A stretch of 64,000 nucleotides of DNA. Source: an uncultured Sphingobacteriaceae bacterium (GTDB lineage: Bacteria > Bacteroidota > Bacteroidia > Sphingobacteriales > Sphingobacteriaceae). The stretch lies in NCBI GenBank assembly GCA_946480915.1, contig CAMLLO010000014.1:1-64000 (forward strand), read 5' to 3'. Below the pieces are notes generated by a model. The model searched no databases, was not told where the DNA came from, and worked only from the letters and a program-made list of their open reading frames with translations. A program made the translations under genes and the position numbers. Positions 57,038 to 64,000 of this stretch are shown here, one piece after another (the first letter of the stretch is position 1; each line of letters begins with the position of its first letter).

Positions 57038-58151
57038 GTTCAGGAGAATTACGGTAAAAAAGTCCAACAGGACAATGCCTCCTCCAGGCACGACTCCAGG
57101 ATCTTTAAAAGTAAGTGAAGATGCACTTCCTCCTAAAATAATTGTCTATACTTTTTCTCAGGATGTATTTATTGAAACAGAGGTAACTGATTTCGACCAT
57201 CTTTTGAAAATATTCGAGGCCCATTCTGGAAAAATACATTGGGTGGATATAAGAGGCTTGGGAGATCCTCAATTACTAAGGAATTTGCAGGCTGAATTTG
57301 GAATCAGCGCCCTTGTTTTAGAAGATATCATTCACACGCATCAACGTCCTAAACTAGAGGAGTTTGACAGTTATCTCTTTGCAATCAGCAGAATGATTTG
57401 TCTTGATAAAGAACAACAACTCAATAATGAGCAGTTTTCGTTCATACTGACACAAAGTATATTGTTTACTTTTCAGGAAAACTATACCGATTGTTTGGAG
57501 CCGGTCCGCGTTCGTTTAAGAGAGGGGAAAGGGAATATAAGAGTAAGCGGAACGTCCTATGTTATGTATTCCCTCATGGATATAATCCTGGATAACTACT
57601 TTTTCTTACTCAATCGTTTCAGCGATGAGTTAGATACTCTGGAAGAACGTTTGTACCGAAGGCCCGACAAATCCATCACGTTCGAAGCTCAGCAAATTAA
57701 GCGGGCCTTCATTACCGTTAGACGAGCTGCCTGGCCTGAGAGAGACAAAATTAACGACATGCTTCGCAGCAGTTCTCCCTTAATTACTGAACACACAAAG
57801 TTTTTCCTAAAAGATATATACGATCATTCTATGCAGATCATTGACCTGATAGAAAGTTACAAGGAGATAACTACAAGTTTAATAGATCTGTATATGTCGT
57901 TCGTAAGCAACCGTACCAACGATGTAATGAAGGTTTTAACTATTATGTCGTCGATTTTTATTCCATTGACATTTATTGCGGGTGTCTATGGTATGAACTT
58001 TTCCTATAAAGATCCTGAAACAGGGAAACTTCTTCAAAGAAATATGCCCGAGCTTTATCATGAAAATGGGTATGTATATACCCTCATTGTGATGGCCATA
58101 ATTGCTTTGCTTCAAATTTTGTTTTTTCTGCGCAAAGGATGGTTTAGGTAA
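57009..58151 (+). CDS. corA: CorA family magnesium transporter
   Basis: A 380-residue divalent-cation channel. A large cytosolic N-terminal domain precedes two C-terminal membrane helices, the first ending in the signature GVYGMNF (GMN at about residue 327) and the second starting near YTLIVMAIIALLQILFFL with a basic tail. The GTG at 57009 gives a short Lys-rich N-terminus and overlaps WbqC by 29 bases; an ATG at 57075 is a shorter alternative. It would carry Mg2+ (or Co2+) into the cell. MgtE lies 83 bases downstream. Confidence 0.92.
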   Translation: MDSLSKAAHKFRRITVKKSNRTMPPPGTTPGSLKVSEDALPPKIIVYTFSQDVFIETEVTDFDHLLKIFEAHSGKIHWVDIRGLGDPQLLRNLQAEFGISALVLEDIIHTHQRPKLEEFDSYLFAISRMICLDKEQQLNNEQFSFILTQSILFTFQENYTDCLEPVRVRLREGKGNIRVSGTSYVMYSLMDIILDNYFFLLNRFSDELDTLEERLYRRPDKSITFEAQQIKRAFITVRRAAWPERDKINDMLRSSSPLITEHTKFFLKDIYDHSMQIIDLIESYKEITTSLIDLYMSFVSNRTNDVMKVLTIMSSIFIPLTFIAGVYGMNFSYKDPETGKLLQRNMPELYHENGYVYTLIVMAIIALLQILFFLRKGWFR

Positions 58152-58234
58152 TAACATTATTAATTCAATATTAAAAACAGGTTTATTCCTCAAAAAACCT
58201 TTAGAAAGGCCTCATTTTTGTATTTTAGCAAGCG

Positions 58235-59584
58235 ATGCAGTCATTCGAACTCGATAAAAGCGATCTTCAGCGTATTAAACAGGCGCTAGAAACTGATGAT
58301 GAAGCTCTAATCGCTTTATTATCAGAGTATCATGCTTCGGAAATTGCCATCCTGTTCGATAACCTTTCTCCGGAAGCACGCGAGCGAATTGTAAATATTC
58401 TCCCTCTGGAAATTGCTACAGAAGTAATTTCTGAAATGGATGTTGAACTGCATCCTGAAAAACTCCTAAACAATCTTCATCCCGAGAAACGAACAGAAAT
58501 TGTTGAAGAGATGGATTATGATGATGCCGCCGACATTATCAGCCTTTTATCCGAAGAACATCAGAATGAAATTCTTGAAGGAATTGACAAAGACGATGCG
58601 TCTTCCATTCGAACTCTTTTAACCTACGACGAAGACACCGCCGGTGGTTTAATGAATACACAGGTGCTAAAAGTAAATAGCAGCCTGACAAAAAAAGAAG
58701 CTCTAGAAGAAATTATCCGCCTTTCTGAAGAGATGGAGGAATTTTACACCATCAATGTAGTCGACAATGCGAACCACCTTGTCGGGATAGTTTCTCTGAA
58801 AGATATTATAAAGTCGAAATATTCAGTTCATATACGAGAGTTGGTAAAAGATGATTTCGTTTTTGTAAAAGCCAATACCGATCAGGAAGAAGTAGCAAAG
58901 CTACTTTCTCAATATAATCTTACCAGTATTCCGGTGGTCGACGATGAAATGCATCTTTTAGGGCGCATTACATTTGATGACGTGATGGATGTTCTACAGG
59001 AAGAGAACACCGAAGATATGCTAAAGATTTCAGGGGTATCTGAAGATGAAGAGCTTTCAGGTAACTGGAAGGAAGCTGTAAAAAGCCGGCTCCCATGGCT
59101 GATATTAAACCTGGGGACCGCTTTTCTCGCCGTATCGGTTATTCGGTATTTTGAGCCAACCATCGCGAAATTAGTAATACTTTCAGGATACATGACAATG
59201 ATTGCCGGCATGGGAGGAAATGCGGCAACTCAAGCCCTGGCAGTAACCGTTCGTCGTATTTCATTGAATGATTTAACAGATGCTCAGGCATATAGAACTG
59301 TGTTAAAGGAATTTACTGTTGGACTGATAAATGGCGCTGTAACTGGTTTTATAGTATTTCTCTTCGCAGTTTTTTATGATGCGCAACCTTTACTCGGACT
59401 AGTTGTTTTTCTGGCAATGACAGGGAATCTTTTGATTGCTGGAGTTACAGGTTCTTCTATCCCTTTGTTTCTAAAACGTGTTGGCATTGATCCTGCCATT
59501 GCCTCATCTATAATCATTACAACGTTTACCGACGTTTTTGGCTTTATGCTTTTGCTTGGATTGGCCAGTCATCTGCTTTTGTGA
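58235..59584 (+). CDS. mgtE: MgtE family magnesium transporter
   Basis: A 449-residue Mg2+ channel. The N-terminal acidic helical domain (residues about 5-130, with repeated HPEK and DDA motifs) leads into a CBS pair (about 135-255) and five membrane helices from about 285. The selectivity region is in MIAGMGGNAATQALAVTVR, a segment typical of MgtE. Intracellular Mg2+ closes the channel through the N and CBS domains, so the pairing with CorA upstream gives two gated routes for the same ion. Placed directly after corA on the plus strand. Confidence 0.95.
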   Translation: MQSFELDKSDLQRIKQALETDDEALIALLSEYHASEIAILFDNLSPEARERIVNILPLEIATEVISEMDVELHPEKLLNNLHPEKRTEIVEEMDYDDAADIISLLSEEHQNEILEGIDKDDASSIRTLLTYDEDTAGGLMNTQVLKVNSSLTKKEALEEIIRLSEEMEEFYTINVVDNANHLVGIVSLKDIIKSKYSVHIRELVKDDFVFVKANTDQEEVAKLLSQYNLTSIPVVDDEMHLLGRITFDDVMDVLQEENTEDMLKISGVSEDEELSGNWKEAVKSRLPWLILNLGTAFLAVSVIRYFEPTIAKLVILSGYMTMIAGMGGNAATQALAVTVRRISLNDLTDAQAYRTVLKEFTVGLINGAVTGFIVFLFAVFYDAQPLLGLVVFLAMTGNLLIAGVTGSSIPLFLKRVGIDPAIASSIIITTFTDVFGFMLLLGLASHLLL

Positions 59585-59636
59585 TAATTAAAAGCCCATT
59601 GCAACCGTTATCCTCTCTCAATCTCCAAATTTCTTT

Positions 59637-59644
59637 TAAATTTG
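59637..59644 (+). promoter_or_regulatory. -7 promoter box of bioB
   Basis: TAAATTTG matches TAnnTTTG and ends 18 bases before the bioB ATG at 59663. A TTG start inside it (59642) is therefore unlikely. No TTTG -33 box is seen. Confidence 0.5.
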
Positions 59645-59662
59645 CCGATATTATATATTGAT

Positions 59663-60670
59663 ATGACCGAGATCAGACACGACTGGACCAAGGAAGAAAT
59701 TTCAGAAATTTATCATAGCCCGTTACTGGATTTAATATACCGTGCTGCAACAATTCACCGTCAGAATAAAGATTATTCTGAAGTACAAATCAGCAGTTTA
59801 TTATCAATTAAAACAGGTGGTTGTACCGAAGATTGTTCTTATTGCCCTCAGGCGGCGCGATACAATACCGGAGTTGATGTGCAAGCTTTAATGTCTCTTG
59901 ATGAGGTTACTGCTGCTGCGAAAAAAGCAAAAGACGGAGGCGCTTCACGTTTATGTATGGGTGCAGCCTGGAGAGAAGTTCGCGACAATCGCGATTTTGA
60001 TAAAGTAATTGATATGGTGAAGGCTGTGAATAGCTTGGATATGGAGGTTTGTTGTACTCTGGGTATGCTTACGGAATCTCAGGCTGGCAGACTGGCAGAT
60101 GCCGGTTTATATGCATATAACCATAATCTGGATACTTCTGAAGATGATTACAAGCGAATAATTACCACCAGAACATTCGACGATCGGCTAAAAACAATTG
60201 AAAATGTTCGCAAAGCGAAAATAAGCGTTTGCAGCGGCGGAATAATTGGTTTAGGCGAAACTGTTGAAGACAGGGTTTCAATGTTAAGAACCTTGTCTAA
60301 TATGCAAAAGCATCCCGAGTCGGTTCCTATTAATGCATTGGTTCCTGTAAAGGGAACACCGATGGAAAATCAACCGCGAGTGCCAATATGGGATATGCTG
60401 CGAATGATTGCAACCGCGAGGATTATTATGCCCAAAACCGTAGTACGTCTCTCGGCCGGAAGAACAGAAATGAGTTTAACAGATCAGGCTTTTTGTTTTA
60501 TGGCGGGTGCTAATTCAATATTTGCTGGAGATAAGTTGTTAACCACACCAAACCCTGCCTTTAATGAAGATATGCAAATGTTTGAATTGCTGGGATTGAA
60601 ACCACGCGAGGCGTTTAAAAACGGGCGGCCGGTCGGTGCTGAAGTGGCGGCTCAGGAATCATCCTTATAA
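59663..60670 (+). CDS. bioB: biotin synthase
   Basis: A 335-residue radical-SAM enzyme that inserts sulfur into dethiobiotin. The [4Fe-4S] cysteines are in [17 protein letters not shown] (CxxxCxxC), and the conserved [11 protein letters not shown] and [13 protein letters not shown] segments, with a sulfur-donor cluster region near [10 protein letters not shown], complete the enzyme. It stands alone, with the rest of the biotin pathway elsewhere. The ATG at 59663 follows a -7 box. It is followed by a GAAA-loop hairpin before the DsbA-like gene. Confidence 0.95.
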   Translation: MTEIRHDWTKEEISEIYHSPLLDLIYRAATIHRQNKDYSEVQISSLLSIKTGGCTEDCSYCPQAARYNTGVDVQALMSLDEVTAAAKKAKDGGASRLCMGAAWREVRDNRDFDKVIDMVKAVNSLDMEVCCTLGMLTESQAGRLADAGLYAYNHNLDTSEDDYKRIITTRTFDDRLKTIENVRKAKISVCSGGIIGLGETVEDRVSMLRTLSNMQKHPESVPINALVPVKGTPMENQPRVPIWDMLRMIATARIIMPKTVVRLSAGRTEMSLTDQAFCFMAGANSIFAGDKLLTTPNPAFNEDMQMFELLGLKPREAFKNGRPVGAEVAAQESSL

Positions 60671-60685
60671 TACATCTGAATTAAT

Positions 60686-60709
60686 AGGGATGATTGAAAA
60701 ATCATCCCT
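60686..60709 (+). terminator. hairpin with GAAA tetraloop between bioB and the DsbA-like gene
   Basis: AGGGATGATT (60686-60695) and AATCATCCCT (60700-60709) form a perfect 10-base-pair stem closed by a GAAA loop. No T tract follows, and the 3' end is only four bases from an ATG (60714) and ten from the next ATG (60720). Confidence 0.65.
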
Positions 60710-60719
60710 CCGTATGCTT

Positions 60720-61373
60720 ATGAAGCCGAAAATAATCTACGTATACGATGCTCTCTGCGGCTGGTGCTACGGCTTTAGCCCTGTTATAAAGTCTATTTAC
60801 GAACGCTATCAAGATCGTTTTGATTTCGAAGTACTAAGCGGTGGAATGATGCTGGGTTCGAGAACGGGACCTATAAGTGTTGTTGCTCCTTATATTAAAA
60901 CAGCTTATCACACGGTTGAAGAAATCACCGGAATTGTTTTTGGCGAGGGCTTTTTAAGGGAGGTTGAAAAAGGGGAAATGATCCTTGATTCTGAAAAGCC
61001 TGCAATTGCGCTCTCAGTGTTTAAATCATATTTTCCTCAGCAAGCCATCCTCTTTGCTCATGATATTCAAAACTGCATAAATTTCGACGGTAAGGAACCA
61101 AACGACGACGAAATGTATCGGTATCTTGCAGTAAATTTTAGTATTGATCCTGATGAATTTGTTCACAAAATGCATGAGGAGTCATTTAAACAGGCCGCTT
61201 ATTACGATTTTGCCTTAGCTAAACAACTGCAAGTATCTGGATACCCTGCTGCATTTATTCAATCAGCGGATAATCATTTCTATATGATAGCTAAGGGATT
61301 TACACAATTACAAGATCTGGAAGCACGCATCGAGAAAGTTTGGGATGAAATGAAGTCCGATTCGGAGGTTTGA
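60720..61373 (+). CDS. DsbA/FrnE-fold thioredoxin-like protein
   Basis: A 217-residue cytosolic thiol-fold protein. The thioredoxin-type redox motif is CGWC in YVYDALCGWCYGFSPVI, very near the N-terminus (about residues 14-17). The rest is helical with SGGMMLG, a central PAIALSVF segment and a SGYPAAFIQ cis-Pro-like region that completes the DsbA fold. The family includes oxidoreductases for small-molecule thiols; the partner is unknown. Starts at 60720 or the neighbouring ATG 60714; the longer frame from 60636 covers the hairpin and is unlikely. No signal peptide. Confidence 0.85.
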   Translation: MKPKIIYVYDALCGWCYGFSPVIKSIYERYQDRFDFEVLSGGMMLGSRTGPISVVAPYIKTAYHTVEEITGIVFGEGFLREVEKGEMILDSEKPAIALSVFKSYFPQQAILFAHDIQNCINFDGKEPNDDEMYRYLAVNFSIDPDEFVHKMHEESFKQAAYYDFALAKQLQVSGYPAAFIQSADNHFYMIAKGFTQLQDLEARIEKVWDEMKSDSEV

Positions 61374-61394
61374 CAAGGTTACCAGCTAACGAAC

Positions 61395-63560
61395 TTAGAC
61401 CGGAATTGCTTCTTTACCATTGGTTTCGCCCATCTTTTCGCAAATCTTTAATAAATCTCCCGAAACTTTATTTATAAATTCCAATTGCTCTGCAATCAGC
61501 TTGCTGTCAATAGTATCTTCTATAATTTTGATAGAAGGTTCTGTAATGCGTATTTCCGCCACTTCTATATCACTTTTCTCGTCCTTTAATAAGGTTATTG
61601 CATCAAATAACTGGTACAGTGCTTTTCTAATAATACGGATATGTTGTGGATTTACCTGCCGATTTTCATCGCTCTTCATTGTCGCAACGAGCGTTGCAAT
61701 GTACGATGAAAGCATATGGCTAAGCACCAAAAATTTGTTTACCTCACGTACGTTCTTTTGTTTGTTTTTAGGCTCAGAAAGCATTCGCTGCAAGGCTGAA
61801 CCCATATTTGCCGAACTTAAATACAATTCTTTTCTGATCAGCTTATATTCAGTGATATTAAATCCCTTGCCAGTTAATCCTTCGGCGATGTCTTGCAGAT
61901 AATTATAGTTAGCCACCAGGAGTTTTCGCATATAGTTTCTTAACTGAGGATATTCCCATGAAGGGAAAATAAAGTAGCTGGCGATTAAGGCAATGAAAGA
62001 GCCTATAAAAGTATCCGTAATTCGCTCACGAACAATATTCAGATCGCCCATTCCTATAAAGCTAAACATGATAAGAATAAAAGGTGTCATAAACAGAACA
62101 CTTACCACATAATTTAAACGTTGAAAACTGTAAGCACCAATCATGAAAACTAGTAGAAATGCGAATCTCCAGGTTTCATCTTTCACAAAATAGATGATTA
62201 AAGCTCCCGCCAGCCCCCCTATAAAAGTGCCTATTAAACGTTCATAGTTTCGTTGTTTCGTTAAGCTGAAAGCAGGCTTAAGAATCACCAGGATGGTCAA
62301 CAATATCCAATAGCTATGTGCGCCGGTAGTGATTTTAGAAATCAAATAACCTATAACACACACGATAGCTACGCGTATCGAATGCCGAAATATGGAAGAT
62401 TGGAATGTAATATTTTCTAGAAAAAGCTTTATATCTAAGCTTTGATGTGATACAAATCGTCCCAGATCTGTTTCTGAACTAAGCGTCAGAGCATTCACTT
62501 TTTTATCTTTAAAATAACTGTAAATTGTATGTATGCGATTTATTATCGTCCGCATGTTGACCAATATTTTCTTCAGGACCAAATTGTTTTCCACTTGATC
62601 AATACTGGCTTTTAACTGCTCTAATTGCGGTTGAAAATCATATAAAGGTCTTGGTCTCTCATTGGCATTTATATCAACCCCTAAGTTTTCCAGCTCATTG
62701 CCAATGTTTTTGATGATGTTTCGGAACTTTTTTAAAACGCCTGTTTGGCCATAAACCGACCGGATGGTTTGATAATCATAATGAGAAGCCATGCTGTGTT
62801 CAAACAGATCATTTATATCCGAAAAGATCAGTATAAGTAAGCGGGCGGTGTTTGTTTGATTTTTTGTAATCATTTTGTCCTTGAACAAAACCTCACGAAC
62901 GGTGTCTTGCTGCTCATGAACTATGATTTGCTGATCGATGAGTTTTTTATAATTGTCGTCAGGGCTTTGATCCAGGTTATAAAACTCCGCTTTTAATTTA
63001 ATGTATTCGCCAACTTTGATTACGCACTCGCCTAACGTGTGCTGAGCAATACGGTAAGGGCGCAATTGTGCAACGGCAAGGCTTAAAGTCATATACCAAA
63101 TTCCCCCAGCTGCAAGAAGAGCCGCATATTTAAATAAAGTATATGCGTTGAAGTTTTGATCTATGGTCAAGATCATAATGATCAATACGGCTGTAGAAAT
63201 AGACGAAGCACGGTTACCATAAATATTGAACATCGAGAAAAAGAAAGACAGTAAAAAGATTTCAATTGCTACTAAATACGCAAATTGATTTATCAAACCG
63301 GTGATGATAGCTACGATAAGCATAAATGCAATGCAGGCAAGCATTGCGTTTCTTTTATGACTAACCGGACCGGCGTTATCAGGTATGCTTGTTGTAATGG
63401 CGCCCAGAGAGATAGTGATTCCGGTTTCAAGCTGACCCATTTGTGCAAAAATTAACGGTGGTAGCAACACCCCAAACGTAATTCTCAATCCGTCTGAAAA
63501 ATACTGACTGAAAATGAATCGTCTTATTTCCTTAGCTTGCTGTATATCTATTTTTTGCAT
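61395..63560 (-). CDS. FUSC family (YccS/YhfK-like) membrane protein
   Basis: A 721-residue integral membrane protein. Two groups of hydrophobic segments (residues about 20-165 and 395-520) flank a large cytoplasmic helical domain; the second ends in a basic segment. The first group carries FGVLLPPLIFAQMGQLETG-type and SIPDNAGPVSHKRNAML, and the second VAIVCVIGYLISKITTGAHSYW and ERLIGTFIGGLAGA (split as VAIVCVIGYLISK and ERLIGTFIGGLAGA). This organisation is that of FUSC-family efflux-like proteins. The substrate is unknown. It is convergent with the DsbA-like gene, 21 bases away. Confidence 0.9.
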   Translation of the reverse strand: MQKIDIQQAKEIRRFIFSQYFSDGLRITFGVLLPPLIFAQMGQLETGITISLGAITTSIPDNAGPVSHKRNAMLACIAFMLIVAIITGLINQFAYLVAIEIFLLSFFFSMFNIYGNRASSISTAVLIIMILTIDQNFNAYTLFKYAALLAAGGIWYMTLSLAVAQLRPYRIAQHTLGECVIKVGEYIKLKAEFYNLDQSPDDNYKKLIDQQIIVHEQQDTVREVLFKDKMITKNQTNTARLLILIFSDINDLFEHSMASHYDYQTIRSVYGQTGVLKKFRNIIKNIGNELENLGVDINANERPRPLYDFQPQLEQLKASIDQVENNLVLKKILVNMRTIINRIHTIYSYFKDKKVNALTLSSETDLGRFVSHQSLDIKLFLENITFQSSIFRHSIRVAIVCVIGYLISKITTGAHSYWILLTILVILKPAFSLTKQRNYERLIGTFIGGLAGALIIYFVKDETWRFAFLLVFMIGAYSFQRLNYVVSVLFMTPFILIMFSFIGMGDLNIVRERITDTFIGSFIALIASYFIFPSWEYPQLRNYMRKLLVANYNYLQDIAEGLTGKGFNITEYKLIRKELYLSSANMGSALQRMLSEPKNKQKNVREVNKFLVLSHMLSSYIATLVATMKSDENRQVNPQHIRIIRKALYQLFDAITLLKDEKSDIEVAEIRITEPSIKIIEDTIDSKLIAEQLEFINKVSGDLLKICEKMGETNGKEAIPV

Positions 63561-64000
63561 TCTGTCGCTCTATTTAAAAATCTTAAAAACAGAGAATTAA
63601 TTTCTTTTATCGATTTTAGATAGTTTTTGGCAGATCATTGTGTTGAATTGATCTAAAATGTTGATAAACAGAGGTTTTACGTTGATAACCTGTTAATAAC
63701 TAATCTATTTTTTCCTTGGTTCTAATACCCACATGTCGTACCTTAGATAGTATCAAACACAGCGTACTTTGATTGCCTCAAAATAAGAAAAGAACTTCGG
63801 TTTTTACTTATGAAAAGAGCGAAAGCTTTGAGTAGGCATACCGGAAAATAGATGATCCCTACGGGGAAAGAAGATGTTGAAGGTAAAACAAAGATTTGCG
63901 TGAAAAGCAGATTTGTCAAAGAAACGGGATTTGATTGCTTTATAGAACTACGGTTTTATAAGGTTGAACGGGAATCTAACTTGTAAGAGAAGGGTTCCCG
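63561..64000. other. 440-base tail with no clear gene
   Basis: An ATG frame at 63852-63986 encodes 44 residues (start MIPTGKEDVEGKTKIC) but has no recognisable features. CGGGAA (63969-63974) can pair with TTCCCG (63995-64000), a hairpin across the short frame's stop that runs off the window edge. The rest, directly upstream of the FUSC gene, is AT-rich with no recognised signal. Confidence 0.35.

Noticed and set aside
61420..61902. 160-codon plus-strand frame inside the FUSC gene
   Set aside because: Antisense of the end of the FUSC protein; Ser/Phe/Leu-rich with no recognisable feature.
1..64000. CRISPR array, transposase, integrase or prophage genes
   Set aside because: I looked for repeated direct units with spacers and for typical DDE or tyrosine-recombinase motifs and saw none.

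Overview
The window looks like chromosomal DNA of a free-living Bacteroidota, most probably in or near the Sphingobacteriaceae. This is inferred from family content and signals; no rRNA gene is present to settle it. The evidence is a type IX secretion (T9SS) C-terminal sorting domain on a large glycosidase, a lack of obvious Shine-Dalgarno sequences, several TAnnTTTG -7 promoter boxes (some with a TTTG -33 box about 19 bases upstream), and Bacteroidota-typical families such as DUF805, DUF4861, GIN-domain proteins, WbqC, a baeRF protein and FUSC. I see no insertion sequence, prophage, integrase, CRISPR array, tRNA or rRNA.

Layout. 1-5.6 kb: a truncated TrmH-like RNA methyltransferase, galactokinase, two tandem secreted PepSY-like paralogues and Tex. 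5.7-14.4 kb: a patatin-like phospholipase, then a four-gene fatty-acid beta-oxidation operon (fused HAD/enoyl-CoA hydratase, thiolase, acyl-CoA dehydrogenase, acyl-CoA ligase). 14.4-24.6 kb: a dihaem cytochrome c, a nucleoside phosphorylase coupled to a YigZ protein, an SDR, PEP carboxylase, ThuA, Gfo/Idh/MocA, PhzF and metallo-beta-lactamase-fold enzymes. 24.6-26.4 kb: a baeRF-type (eRF1-like) gene with two small proteins. 26.5-32.1 kb: a lipid kinase and MerR regulator facing an Mla-type lipid transporter (permease, ATPase, MCE protein), then a Do/HtrA protease.

32.3-45 kb: a glucosaminidase, small proteins including YtxH, a self-contained ABC/GntR/GIN operon with a visible palindromic operator beside its promoter, DUF805 with a possible structured leader, MmcQ-PCD, SRPBCC, another Gfo/Idh/MocA enzyme, TruC, three different ester-hydrolase-fold genes and a DEAD-box helicase. 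45-46.1 kb is gene-poor. 46.1-54.3 kb: an orphan histidine kinase, a secreted GH74 xyloglucanase-type protein, an SDR behind a DtxR/MntR-like palindrome, DUF4861 and glycerate kinase. 54.4-63.6 kb: CobA, a GT2 glycosyltransferase, WbqC, CorA and MgtE magnesium transporters in tandem, biotin synthase, a DsbA-fold protein and a FUSC membrane protein.

Together the genes describe an aerobic heterotroph with fatty-acid oxidation, PEP carboxylase anaplerosis, plant-polysaccharide attack through a T9SS-exported enzyme, outer-membrane lipid homeostasis and envelope-stress proteolysis. Most of the window is ordinary housekeeping. The best leads are the GntR operator/promoter, the baeRF cluster, the DUF805 leader, the DtxR-like palindrome and the altered PEP carboxylase active-site motifs.
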